Below are positions 21,983 to 33,482 of a stretch of 64,000 nucleotides of DNA, piece after piece. The translations under genes were made by a program, and so were the position numbers. Position 1 is the stretch's first letter. Every line of letters begins with the position of its first letter. This stretch comes from Chrysoperla carnea (taxonomy: Eukaryota; Arthropoda; Insecta; Neuroptera; Chrysopidae): positions 7,500,001 to 7,564,000 of the forward strand of contig NC_058342.1 of assembly GCF_905475395.1 (NCBI RefSeq), given 5' to 3'. Below the pieces are notes generated by a model that did no database searches, was not told the origin of the DNA, and saw nothing but the letters and a program-made list of their open reading frames with translations.

Positions 21983-22328
21983 TAGAAAAAAGGAGACAGA
22001 GACAGAAAATGACGGGTATTCATGTCTTTCTCGTACAACAGTTGTCGTTGAAAGTGACTGACTATAAAATTGTATGATTGTGCAGATCTGTAAACAGATA
22101 AGCATGAGCTGAAGAGCTAAAAAGAGTTAAAAATTTACACCCGCCCGAATCATGATGGATCGTCTTCGCTTACCGCTCGTTAGGCGTTATAAGCAGTGAG
22201 CGTTCCACTCTCTCTACATTTCAGTGTAGGAATCAAAAATCCTAGGTTCGTTTATTGTACTATTTATATATTGCTGTCAGAGTGGTATATACGTAACGCC
22301 ATTAGAAGGCACTAAATAAACACATATT
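21983..22328. other. Spacer, no gene seen
   Basis: Less AT-rich than its surroundings. Contains GGCGTTATAAGCAGTGAGCG and other unremarkable sequence. No similarity recognised. Confidence 0.4.
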
Positions 22329-22554
22329 TAGGGTGCGTGCCTTTATACGAACGCTGTGCAGCGCTGTTACTAGAGTGTCTCGCCACAGTATCATCTCATG
22401 ATTGCCGGCTATGACACATACTAAGACATGTATTTTAGCACTATGTATGTTATATTATAGGCACTACTTTGAAATACGGATAGCTAAGGCAGTAGAGGAG
22501 TGGCTCTATATTTAAATAATTAATTATTTTAGTGATTACTTAGTACGAATATAG

Positions 22555-22850
22555 TCAACCCTAGTAGCTAAGTTTATTTAAAGCGTAACCAATTCTGTAC
22601 GCGGTATTCCGAGGGTAGCGGATTCGATTCCCGCCGTCACAACAAAAAATTAATTTAATTAATGGTCGTGATTGGCTAATGTAGTGTATATACATGAAGG
22701 AGGTGCATTCAGTCTTTAAAAATAATTGAGAATCTGATCAATGAAATTATCTACGGAAAAGGTCGTAAAACACATATATGGTATCACAATAGGCCTATGG
22801 CCTAAGTGTGACTCACGGACAGCCAATATAAGAAAACCTAACCTAACCTA
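22555..22850 (+). mobile_element. tRNA-derived SINE
   Basis: A polymerase III A-box-like word (TAGCTAAGTTTA, about 22565-22576) and a B-box-like word (GGATTCGATTCCC, about 22620-22632) sit at tRNA-like spacing. A body of about 200 bp follows, and then the tail AACCTAACCTAACCTA ending at 22850. The 3' words GGCCTAAGTGTGACTC and GACAGCCAATATAAG are of a kind I associate with multicopy insect SINE ends. It lies inside the ISL2EU-like element. The start is uncertain. Confidence 0.6.
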
Positions 22851-23953
22851 TTTTGAATCCAGCGACAGTCTCAATTTAAAAAAAATTTATTATCAAATAT
22901 AACTCTATTGGATTTTTTATCTATTTCATTTTTGTTGTCTTGAACATTTCTTATTTTATTTTTGTTAACTTTGTATTGTTGTACCTACGAGTTGGTTGGG
23001 TTGAGTTTGCTGGCTATAGAGGAGTTGATCGGGTTCTGAAGTTTTTAGCCCTTGCGTTCAAAAATGGGACACTATTACAGAAAAAAGAAATATTTAATAT
23101 TTAATATTATTAAATTTAAAGTATAGTTAAATAATATAAAATTTATATCTTGTAACTTTTGATTATGTAACATTTGGTATACTTGGTTTGTGGCCACAAG
23201 ATGATAACGTAGAGACACTCATGAAACAGAGAGAAATTCGTTCCGTTAAAGGCTTCCAGTACACTGCCACAGTACTGCAGGGAATTACTGACGTTATAAA
23301 AATCAAAGACTATAGGATAGACAAGAAGCAGAAGTATAATTATAAGTGACATCTGGAGTCTGAGGCGATCAACTATTAAGTTTGTAGGCCTTTGCGGGTA
23401 TGACTATTAAGTTTAACTACTTTGCGGGGGTGACTATTAACTATTAAGTTTGAAAGCCTGACTCGGTAGAGGCGCTGAAACTCGTATACTACGATTTTAC
23501 ATTAGCTCATATGGGCTGCTTCTCCTCTACCCTATGCTCTTTGATAAAAATCATAAATCACCCCTATTTTACTACTGCAAGTACTGGCGTGTTAGAGGTA
23601 AGGTACAAATTTCGTATAATTTATTGTATGTTTGAATATTGTTATAATTAAATATTTGATAAATATTTATAATATATTCAAGATTAATAGAAAAATAATT
23701 TTTCTTAAATATATTATAAATATTTAATTATAACATTATCCAAACAATTTATTTCGTTGAACAGCAAACTTTTTAATCAAGTATATCAATTCTCATTTGA
23801 CAACGTTGTCAAAAAAACGGGTTGACAGTATATTGCACTACTGCTGAAAATAGAGCGCCCTAGTGTTAAAAATGTCAAAGAAAGTGATGTAAACAGTGCA
23901 ATAAATAATGTTGGTAGTAATAAAAAATGCAAAAAATAATTTAATTCGGATTC
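22851..23953. other. Non-coding left interior of the ISL2EU-like element
   Basis: No coding frame recognised. An imperfect palindrome at about 23626-23735 pairs ATATTGTTATAATTAAATAT with ATATTTAATTATAACATTAT. A near-duplicate GGGTATGACTATTAAGTTT / GGGGTGACTATTAACTATT lies near 23395-23450. It may hold the lost first exons of the nuclease gene. Confidence 0.5.
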
Positions 23954-25322
23954 TTGCCCGTCAAATATACTGAATCACGGAGTCAAAATGATCCCAAACA
24001 GAAAAAATTATTTGAGTCTGGACACGTTTTTAATGTTGTAGAAACAGAAGACTCAAATAAACAATCAACCATAACCTGTTCGGTTGTTGCTGAAACTAAA
24101 GTTTCTAATATTTATTCTGTAAAAATTGATGTAAGTTACTTATTATTTAATATTATATAAAAAATATGATAAATCTGATTACGCCAGAGCTTTTTCAAAA
24201 TTATTTTTATTTTCATAAAATGATGAAATTCATAATTTAGTATAAATATGGTAAAGAGTTTGAAGCCTGGAAATAGAATTTTCAATTTTTAATAGAAAAA
24301 AAAACTTGGCAGATTTTTGGATGGGGTAAACCTTCGCACCGTCAGATGTTGGGTTACGACAAGAGTGCTGGGATGACAAGTTTATTTCCACCTCCTTCGT
24401 TATGAACTCAAGCGGCAAAATTGACTCCATTTAAAGTGACAACTGGCTACTTGAAAGAGTTTGTTCCATCGTCATCTTTATTTCAAATTCTCCAATTAGA
24501 AGAACGAAATCAAGTTGAAGTTATTGCTGCTGAGACCTTGGTCGTAATAAGACAAATGACCGAGAAAAAAATTTTGTTCCAAAAAGCAAAAAAAGCCACT
24601 TTAGAAATTTTCTCGCTTCAACTAGTAAACAATTTAAATGGCGTAGACTGTGAAACGCTAAAGCAATCCTATGATTTTTCTTTAAGCAAAGTCTGCTGTG
24701 GTGTAGATAAGGCATTATATCAATAAACCTAGGGACGATTGATCAATCCAAAAAGTCGGAGTGGTTTGAGGAAAGAAAGTTACGTATTACTGCTAGCAAT
24801 GGACATAAAGTTAAAGGTAATCGTTTTGATATTGAAAAAGTTATGAATGAGTTTGTACATCCTAGTAAAATTGAAACATCAGCTATGAGTTACGGAACAA
24901 AAACTGAAGAAGTCGCTCTTAAGGAATACAAAAAATTATTACAACCAAATTGAGAATTGGTCAGAGTTGGTCTCATTATTAATATTCCTCAGCCATGGAA
25001 ATCGTGTATTCCAGATATTATTCTGCTGTATGGGCCAAATATTCGGGAGAAAAGGCTGGTTGAGGTTAAATGCCCATATGCATGCCGCAATGTACCTATT
25101 TTTGACCAAGAATCAATGCAAGCTAATATTCAATATTTAAAATTCGATGAAAATGGATTGCACTTGAGTAAAACACATTCTATTTACACTCAAATACAAA
25201 TTCAGATGTACGTAACGAATATTGCGTTCTATGATTTGTTCATTTACTCTCCTAGAGGTAGTGTTTTACTAACAGTTGGACAAGATGAAGTATTTCTCAT
25301 TAAAATCATACCTACACTGTAA
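23954..25322 (+). pseudogene. YqaJ-type nuclease gene of the ISL2EU-like element
   Basis: Several blocks in different frames. 23954-24130 encodes KLFESGHVFNVVE up to YSVKID, where GTAAGT looks like a splice donor; this resembles the segment before a SWIM zinc finger in such proteins. About 24300-24400 encodes FGWGKPSHRQMLGY and SLFPPPS. 24421-24726 is helical. About 24727-24952 encodes SEWFEERKLRITAS and YGTKTEEVALKEY. 24957-25322 encodes CIPDIILLYG, LVEVKCPYACRN and YTQIQIQMYVTN. The Asp, Glu-x-Lys and Gln positions match the YqaJ / lambda-exonuclease-like fold. Stops at 24726 and 24950 break the frame. It is a probable DNA nuclease of the element; its role in transposition is not established. 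Confidence 0.75.
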
Positions 25323-25658
25323 AAATTTTATTTTCATCATTACCTGCATAAATTATTTTCTGTGTATTCTCAAAAAATTAGATGCATTATCTATAAATTA
25401 TTTAAGATTATTATTATTGTTATTATTAAAATAATTTTAATAATTTAAGTTACCTTTTACTTAAAAATTTAACTTATTAATTTAAAAAAAAATGAAAGCT
25501 ATGAGACTTGAAATTTTCTATAAATGATATAAAAATAAAAATGTAAATATAAATGTGATAAATAAATACATTAATTATATAATATTTTTAAAATATAGTT
25601 TTAATTCATATACATGATATTACATTATTACTATTTCAGTTATTGTTTAATTATCGGG
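25323..25658. other. Gap between the two convergent element genes
   Basis: AT-rich, with poly-A signals for both strands possible (AATAAA words near 25560). No gene. Confidence 0.5.
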
Positions 25659-27391
25659 TTAGAAATATTCACTAAATAACATCTCATTAATATGAGGAAG
25701 TAAAGATATTGGTATTTTTGAAAAAATATTGAGATCTTTGATTCTTTTATTCACTCTTTCAATAGGAATTCTAACACAAACAATATTATATGTTTCATTA
25801 ATTTCACCAGCTGTAAATTGTCCACCATCATATGCAAAAGGAGGCATAATGAAGGCAGCATTTTTTTTCAACTACAGTTTTAATTTGAGGGAAACCTTTA
25901 TCAGCTAGAACAACGTCGCCAGGTTTTATTAAATCAACTATCCACAATCGTTCGGAACGAAACAATCACTAGAACGACCACTGTAGCACTTGGATACAAA
26001 TGTCACCAATCCATTAGGAGCACAACCAACCAAGAATTTCACTGTTTGATGGTGTTTATAGTCTGAGTACATTAAAACTCTCTGTTTCACTTCCGGTGGT
26101 TGCTCTGTAAACACTTCAGTACAATCGATAATCACGCGTGTTGCAGGTTAATTTTTTTTTTAAAGGCTTCTGGTAGAGATGCTTATAGTAGCTCTCGAAG
26201 GCCAAATTAAGAAGTTTTTTTAATAAAATATTTAGTTGCTGTAAGTAACTGGTAAATATTTTTTGTGCTGATGTTCTGTGGATGGAAAATAGTACTCCTA
26301 GTGCTGCAAAAGTCAGACCAGTTTTCAATTTTGTTAGAGTGATGACTAATTTTGTTTTTTTATCAATTTTCGAAGATTTTACGTCAGGAAGCATATTTAA
26401 CAGAAGTGCAAATATTGAAAAATTAACACCCTTTAAACTGCTTAAGGATTGCTCATCATGACGAAATTCCATGGAAACCTTGGCAATCCGATTTTAGAGG
26501 ATCAGGAGCAATTAGATCACATCCTGTATCTTTAAAGTTTTGTCTTAAAGGCGGCAAATTAGCATCACACTTTTTGTCGGCTGTCTTTTTAATACAAATG
26601 TTTACTTGTACTTCTGCAGTCGATACACCATCACGGAAATTTATATTACAGAAAAAATATGTATGATTATCTAAAACATTGAAGGTCTCATCAGTTTGAC
26701 AGATAATACTATGACTTTTTTTGGAATAGCATGAAAATCACGATGATCCTCTACGGCCTGCATTTCAATTTCTTCATGATTATTATCCACTTGAATCTCA
26801 ACTTCTTTCATATTAGTATTAGTATTGTTATAATTATAGTTACTATTTATTGTATTAAGTTCACTTTGTAAATTACGTTGTCTTAATCTTTCAAATCGTT
26901 CCACTGATTGAGTTGATATTTTGCTATTTCCTTTGCCAGGAAAAATCGTTGGCTTGTATAACGGATAATGAGGATGTTCTGATTGTTCGGATAATGAGAA
27001 TTGTTGGCAAAATGAGCACTGCAAATGCGTGTATTTTTGCTAGGTTCCCAATTCTTTGAATTTTTCCTAAAACACAAATTTTATAAGTTCTATTTTTCCT
27101 TACTGTTATTTAATCTATTTCATTAAAACTATGATATTATCTTATATTCTATTTTATACTAGTTACATTTGGAAATTTTATCGTAATTAACTTAATTTTT
27201 ATGTTAAAATAATTTACGAACACATAATTTTTTACTGCATTTATCCATTGTTGATGTTTCAAGTTTATCCACTCCGAGTTCGGAGTACTTGCAAGAAAAC
27301 GATAAAATTTCACACTCGTATATTGTTTTTTGTTCTTGTATGGCATATTAGAACATCCACGAATATAACAAGATACTTTTGAAGAAGGCAT
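25659..27391 (-). pseudogene. THAP-domain DDE_Tnp_4 transposase of the ISL2EU-like element
   Basis: Reading on the minus strand: a THAP zinc finger starts at 27391 (VSCYIRGCSNMP), is interrupted by a probable intron (about 27225-27068, acceptor TTTTAG), and resumes with WEPSKNTRICSAHF and HPHYPLYKPTIFPGKG. A spacer follows, with CQTDETFNVLDNHTYFFC and PPLRQNF. The helix-turn-helix part (LVITLTKLKTGLTFAALGVL) is at about 26330. The DDE core has IIDCTEVF, SDYKHHQTVKFLVGCAPNG and CYSGRSSD (26135-25960), then GDVVLADKGF (about 25910) and QFTAGEINETYN with VRIPIERVNKRIK (25830-25720). First Asp, second Asp and Glu are all present, but at least three frameshifts separate the blocks. It is not functional as it stands. 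Confidence 0.85.
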
Positions 27392-27583
27392 AACGAAAAT
27401 TTATTTGGATTCAATTAAGAAATTTATTAATTTAACAACTTTGTAATTGTTTTTTATACCACTTGCCATCACTTTGTTTCACACTTGCTTTGCCAAGTGG
27501 TGTCAAAGTCATCTTTCTCAATCCCTATACTGAATAATCGCCATACACCACAGTGATCGTCGTGTATATCGGAACGCACCCTA

Positions 27584-28934
27584 ATTAATAAGTTAGGAGC
27601 GATTATGGAGGGTAGAGGGAAGGAGAATAATCTCTGTGTTAAAGAAGTGACTCTAAAATTTCATTAAATTAAGATGGCATTGGCTTTCCAGAGGACCATT
27701 CATACATATTAATATAGTTAATATATACATACAGCAGAGACTATATCAGTAAACAGATGAATATCTTAAATTCGCGGCGATTTTTATTTCAAACTGACGA
27801 TGATAGATGGTGTAACAAGCTAGTAAATTATAAATAAAAACAAAAAAAATTTTAGTTGGTAATACTGAAATATTTTAGTTGGAAAAAAAGTTTCTAACTA
27901 ACAACTGACTATGAAAAATTTAATTCCAAGAGGTTATATATCATATATCAATTTAAGTATCATATATTAATTTTGAATTATTTTATAAACATTGACACAT
28001 TAAAATTAATATATTTGGTATAAAATTAAAATATGGCATTGTGTTCAATTCGTTCATATTAATTTCGTTAAGTGTTGAGAACGTTCACAAAACCAAAAAA
28101 AAAATGTTATTTAGAACAGAAAAAAACTTTCATCTTATCATCTTATTATCATCTAAAAACTTACTTAGAAATGAAATGTGTAAATAACATGTTTTTTTCT
28201 GTTCTAAAAAATTATGTAAGAATTAATATTAGAGCTCTTATCCAAATAATCTAGAAATAATAATATTGAAGATGGTAATCGTCGAGACGAAGATGAGGTT
28301 ATTGAAAGTCACCCACATTTGCCGTTCACTGTGGCTGATGCGGAAGTGCGGCCTCATGCACATCATTACTAATTGTTAATCCACAGGACTTAGTAACGTT
28401 TTGCAGTAAATATTAAAGGTACTTTGAAACTATTATCTACTATCTTTTTATTAAGAATAATGAAGGTTAATGAACAACGATATCGCAAATTTTTTTTAAA
28501 AGCTGTCGGTTAGACTTTAAAATTAATAAATTTGATTCTTTTGATTCGAATCGAAATTTTTATATTCAGACATCTAATAAATCTTTATTAACACATACCT
28601 GTTTGAATTGCAATTATTAATTTTAATTAATTATGCAAAAATAATAGATATTTATAAATCGTTATCGATATATCCCGAAAGAAATAAACGGGAGCAATTT
28701 ATTGTTATCAAAAATGTTAGGAAAAACTATCAATTTACTGAGATATTAGAAAATAAAATTTTGTATATTTAAGTGCAAATATTTTAAATGATAATTTAAT
28801 AATTGGAGCAATTGTGGAATCTGATGGAGCATTTAGAGAGCAATTTTTTGACATATGATTTAATAAATTTTATTAATATTCCACGCTAACTATATTGTGG
28901 TCTCAACCGCATATAATCAAAGATCTACCAAAAA
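27584..28934. other. Repeat-derived spacer
   Basis: 27600-27760 shares order with 29660-29840: a GAGGGAAGGAGAATAATCT-like word, then GCAGAGACTATATCAGTAAA. This suggests a diverged copy of the same repeat. Near 28262-28380 a frame reads VIESHPHLPFTVADAEVRP, which I do not recognise. No other gene. Confidence 0.4.
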
Positions 28935-29575
28935 AAAGATGGCAGCAGTGTTCCTTTTGCATTGCAAATCTAGCCTTTGTCCTCTGAAAATTAAAAAATG
29001 ATCCGCTAGATGGCAGCACTATAAGAGGTACAAATATATTGATTTCTTTATGACAACAATGTTAAACATATTTTGTAAAATGAAATTAACGAAAGATGAT
29101 GTGCCTGGAGAAAAATTGAATTATGTAAAAATTCAAGATCACCATGTTCGGGACTTAAAACGATGGCTTGCATGTCGTGCTTTTCCTGTTTCAGATAATA
29201 AAAATATACTCGTAGAGAGGTGAGTTGTCGTTGATAGTTCGTTTTATTTGTAATGAAATTTTTTGCATATTTCAATTTTGTTCCAGGCACATCATCTTTC
29301 GTTAATTTCATTTTTACAAAGTATATTTAACATTGTTGTCATAAGAAAACCAAATATTTGTACCTCCCCCAAGTGCCGCCGCCTAGTGGATATTTTTTTA
29401 TCTTTAGAAGAAAAGAGCTAATTTAGAAGATTATTGAATCAAATATTATTTTTATTTATAAAAAAAATAATCTAACAAAAAAGCAAATATAATATTGTAA
29501 TTAATTCACTCCTATTTATTATATTACATATTCACTTCGGCGCAAAAGGAACATCTGCGACGCTATAATTTCTGC
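28935..29575. mobile_element. Palindromic element with two inverted SAP-domain exon copies
   Basis: The left arm (about 28940-29140) and right arm (about 29270-29575, reversed) match: GTTCCTTTTGC, GAGGTACAAATAT, TATGACAACAATGTTAAA, then ATGAAATTAACGAAAGATGA. The left copy (29080-29222, + strand) reads MKLTKDDVPGEKLNY and HHVRDLKRWLACRAFPVSD, followed by NKNILVER and a stop. That is a SAP-type DNA-binding helix pair like those found before the SWIM/YqaJ region of ISL2EU nuclease proteins. The right copy (from 29311, minus strand) keeps only MKLTKDDVPGTKLKYAK. I infer a foldback derivative of such an element. Confidence 0.65.
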
Positions 29576-29814
29576 CATTTCGATGATAAATTTTGTCAAT
29601 TCTCTCTAAATTAAGTATCCTTGTATAATGTCCATGACTTGTTTGATAAAGAACCTTGTGCAAATTTTATATCGCAACTATGGAAGATAGAGGGAAAGTG
29701 CATAATCTTGCATAATCTGATAGGGCTGTTTGAATCAAAAAGTGTCCACAAAATAGGATTAAATAAATGGGCTATAATGGTGCTCATGTAGCGGAGTGTA
29801 TGTATGAACTGTAT

Positions 29815-30520
29815 GCAGAGAATATATCGGTAAAACAGAAGCGAAAGTCAATGCTAATTTTTATCGCATGCCATTTAATGCCATCTCTGAGGATCAACAC
29901 AAACTAAATTAGTATAATCGTCAAAATGGATCTCATTATTATCTTATATAATAAGGTTCTTATCTTGAATAGTAAGCTTATTGTCTTGCATAAAAATGGT
30001 ATTTATTCTATATGCATTAACATTAGAAAACTTTTTATATTTAATTATATAATTAACTATATAATATTTAATTAACTTTGAAAACATATTTATAAAATCT
30101 ATATATATAAAAAGAGAGTGTTTGTTTGTATGTCCCCGATTTTCCCTAAAACTAACCATTGACCTTCGGTAGGGGATTATGTCATTGGGTAGCCCTTAGG
30201 CTCCCATTGTGAATAAGGGAGTTTGGTGGGGGTGCATTGTGAATAAGGGAGTTTGGTGGGGGTGGAATTAAAAATGATCTAGGAATTCATAGAAAATAGA
30301 TTAAATGAATAGTTATATGGGATAAATACAATTTTTATGCAAAACAATAACCTTATTATTCAAGATAAGAACCTTTTGTAAAAGGTAATAAAGAGATTTA
30401 TATAGTCGATTATACCAATTTAGTTTGCGATTACATTCAGAGGTGACATTAAATTTCAAGCGATAAAAATTAACATTGAGTTTCGCTTCTTCTTTACCGA
30501 CATATTCTCTGTAGAGTCGC
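29815..30520. mobile_element. Long inverted-repeat element of about 0.7 kb
   Basis: Left arm about 29815-30010 and right arm about 30330-30515 are imperfect reverse complements over nearly 190 bp. Words on the left: GCAGAGAATATATCGGTAAA, GAAGCGAAAGTCAATG, TTTTTATCGC, GGTTCTTATCTTGAATA, TTGCATAAAAATGGTATTTA. The interior differs from the arms and includes a possible Helitron start and a 30-bp tandem duplication. No coding frame. It looks like a MITE or foldback. Confidence 0.7.
30098..30264 (+). repeat. Helitron-like 5' end and 30-bp tandem duplication
   Basis: From 30098 the sequence reads TCTATATATATAAAAAGAGA then GTTTGTTTGTATGTCCC. This resembles the TC-start 5' ends of many insect Helitrons, preceded by A. 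At 30205-30234 and 30235-30264 a 30-bp unit starting CATTGTGAATAAGGGAG is repeated exactly. A matching Helitron 3' end (hairpin plus CTAG) was not found. Confidence 0.4.
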
Positions 30521-31499
30521 TGCGCCTACGGTGGAGCTTACACGTCTGACGTCTATGGAGAGATTGTGGATAAATTATACTTAGTTATTCGAGAGGACAA
30601 TTATCCGGAAATGAACCAAAAATTTTTATACAGTTGATAAATCAGCATTATCAGCAGGCTGATTAATTTTTTTTTTGTTTTTTTTTCAAATTCTTTAAAC
30701 GCAAAATGCAAATGGCTAATACCCATTCTTTCCAAAACGTTTAAAGTTGAAGACAATAAACTTGTGAAAAATTAAAATATACCAAAGCTTAAATCTTCAA
30801 TGTGGGAATCATTTCACTGAAGTGTTAAAGGAAAAGAATATAATACATGGAAAATGTAATTATTGTGGCATTAAATATGTCACAAATGCATAGTGAACCT
30901 TTTAACTAACTTACAAGTGATTATTGAAATTATTTATTCAATTCAATTTTGAATAATAAAACTAAATAAGTAAAACAAAATTTCATTTAATATTTATAAT
31001 TTATATATCCCGCGTTATGCTTAATAGCTCCGGTAATACGTTGTAGATATGCTAGATGGTGTAGCGGGCTGGAAATTTTTTTTCTTATTGATCGTATGCA
31101 AGATCAATGAGATCCATGGTTACCATCTCGTACATATTACTTTGGTTACACAAATAACCAATTGCCCTCAGAAAGTGGATTTAAAGACGTCAAATGGTTC
31201 TTGTTATTTTTTCTCCATATTTCAGCATCAAAATGTATGAGCAACCTCATACAATGGCTTTAAAACTTATTGGTAAATTGTCCGGTTAATTTACCTCTAG
31301 TATATTGGTAAATTAAGTAAAATATATATTTAACATTCTACCGGTGAAATCGCATCCCTAGTTATACTCGACCACAATAGCTCCGTCACATTTTTATAAA
31401 TGTAGCCGGTCTTCGCGAAAAAAATATTTTAAAGATTTTTCTCCGTGATAAATACTGAAACTGAAAAAACCCGACAGAAAATCATGATAGAGTATATAA
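30521..31499. other. AT-rich spacer, no gene seen
   Basis: The 63-codon frame at 31049 is not recognised. Nothing else is supportable. 31400-31499 may be decayed hAT sequence leading into the next feature. Confidence 0.4.
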
Positions 31500-31960
31500 A
31501 AAACTCTTAAGACGAATCTTCTTCTGGCAGTAACAAATCATCGCCGTATTCATCACCTCCTAAAGGAATGGAGCAGGATAAAATTGGATCCAACTACACA
31601 CGTGAAGCTCATGACACTTTTTGGGACTGTTTCAATGAAGTGGCAAAGGATAATAGCACTGATTGTCACGATCAAGAAAAACAAAATCCAATTGCTAACG
31701 AGATTTCCTCATTTTTCAAAGACATTTCGAATCGATCACAATCACGACCCATACATTTGGTGGTCAGTTAATTTGAATCAGTACCCTCAGTTGTCAAGAT
31801 TTGATAAAATTTATCTTTCTGCACCTGGCAGTAGCTTTTAAAAATCTATTTTCACAAGCTGATCTGGTATACGAAGCCAAGCGAAGTTGCCTCTTACCAA
31901 CAAATGCGAAAATTTGATATTAATTCACCACAATTTGCCACTGGTTAATTTTGAGAACTA
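31500..31960 (+). pseudogene. hAT transposase C-terminal dimerisation fragment
   Basis: Two overlapping frames carry the end of a hAT transposase. First 31568-31740 with YTREAHDTFWDCFNEVA and IANEISSFFKDISNRSQ. Then, after a frame change near 31745, DPYIWWSVNLNQYPQLSRF and IYLSAPGSS, and in broken form YEAKRS and LLPTNA. The W and the LAPGSS-like block are hallmarks of the hAT C-terminal dimerisation domain. Stops and frameshifts make it a relic. The catalytic part is absent. Confidence 0.8.
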
Positions 31961-33482
31961 AAATAATTAATATAACAAACCTTTTTGACGTGTGGTTATT
32001 AAAATAAACTTGTGTAAAATTATGCGAATTTTTTGAATTTTATCATCCGGAGTTCGGTCGGATACTAAATTAAAATTAATTATTAAATCTCTAGTACAAA
32101 CGATCAAGCATATATAATAGATACTTGTTCGGTTATAGTGAAATGTCCAATAAAATGTATAAAATCATGATTTTTGATTTTTCAATCATGCTGTGTGGCA
32201 ATTATTTCAAATGTCATTTACGCGTATATATTCCTTAGTACAAATTCGTCTTCATTTGCGCAAATTAACGTTCGCAAATTTATATTAGGTTGTATTATTG
32301 CCTCCCTCTGTCTTCATCTATTATAAATTTATGGGTACATGCTAACACGGCCACGTTAAGATATTATTCATAATCAGACTACATTCAATATAACTCTGCG
32401 GGGGCTTATTATATCAAAAGAAAGTATTTAAGGTATTTTGCGATCCAAAGTCTCGCCATCTGTGAGTGAATTAAACAAGTTATCAGAAATCTTAGTTATA
32501 ATTGAATATCGATCGCAGCATTGCCATCTTATAAAATCCTTACTAATATTATAAATTCTAAAATAACTCTGTCCTCTCAATCACGCCTAAAACTCGAGCG
32601 ATTTAAATGAACTTGGTATAGAGATAGTCTAGAGCCCGAGAAAGGACATATGCTAAGGTTGACTGATTGAGGCTGTAAGTGGTTGAAATAGGGGATGAAA
32701 GTTTATATATGTATCCAAACAATATAATTATATTAATATAATAAAATAGTGTATCGTTAAAATTCCCGAAATTTTTTGTTATCCTGCAGTAAACGCTGAT
32801 TGATAAGTTTTGCAAAGAAACCTTCATTTTTCTTGTTTTATATAAGTATGGACTAAGCATTACCCGCAAGCATCATTTGTTCTTCAAGCATTAATAGGCG
32901 TAATATAATGTTGCAATCACTCATTTTATTGAAGGATTGCACACAAATGACGCTTACGCCAGCCGCACAGGAATCATACTTTAACAAAAAGTGAGTAATA
33001 TCATCATATTTTCTTTATTTTAGTTGCTACGGAACGAATTGGCAGCATTACTAATGACTTTTCTAAACAAATACGTCATATTTAAAATAAAAATTGTAAA
33101 ATTTAATTTTAATGACTCTAAACGAACGCTATGATGAAATAAAAGTTGTGTAGATGGCTAGATGGATATTTTGAATTTTTATTTATTTTTTTTTTTTTTT
33201 AATATTACGATTCAAATTGTAAAAAATTTGTCATCGCACATGAGAGTCAAATTATTTTGTTTTCATAAATCCCAAATGGTGTTGAATCGCGTGCATAAAT
33301 TACAATGTGCTATATTAGAAAATCCAATTTACGCCAGCTAAGGGCAAAATAACTTTTAGCTTATATTAATGAGGAATGAAGAAGGTAGTTTGAAAATAAA
33401 ATTGGGGTTAGAGGATTTTAGTAGTTTTCTTATTTTTGTTAATTGAGTATGAAAATATAAAATCGATATACATAATTATTAA
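31961..33482. other. AT-rich spacer, no gene seen
   Basis: Short open frames only (for example 32603-32869, minus, hydrophobic and low complexity). No similarity recognised. This lies downstream of the polymerase-subunit pseudogene. Confidence 0.4.

Larger units (their letters stand above)
22331..27581. mobile_element. Decayed PHIS/ISL2EU-like DNA transposon
   Basis: A 5.25-kb element. The left end reads GGGTGCGTGCCTTTATACGA. The right end, in reverse complement, reads GGGTGCGTTCCGATATACACG. TA flanks both sides (22329-22330 and 27582-27583), which may be the target duplication. Inside are two genes that face each other: a plus-strand YqaJ-type nuclease with SWIM-like upstream exons, and a minus-strand transposase with THAP, helix-turn-helix and DDE_Tnp_4 parts. 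That gene pair is the mark of ISL2EU-type elements in the Harbinger group, as I know them. Both genes carry several frame breaks, and a SINE has landed in the left part, so the copy is dead. Confidence 0.75.

Noticed and set aside
22834-22850. AACCTAACCTAACCTA as an interstitial telomere repeat
   Set aside because: Only three units, placed at the end of a SINE body with polymerase III boxes. A SINE tail explains it better than a telomere remnant.
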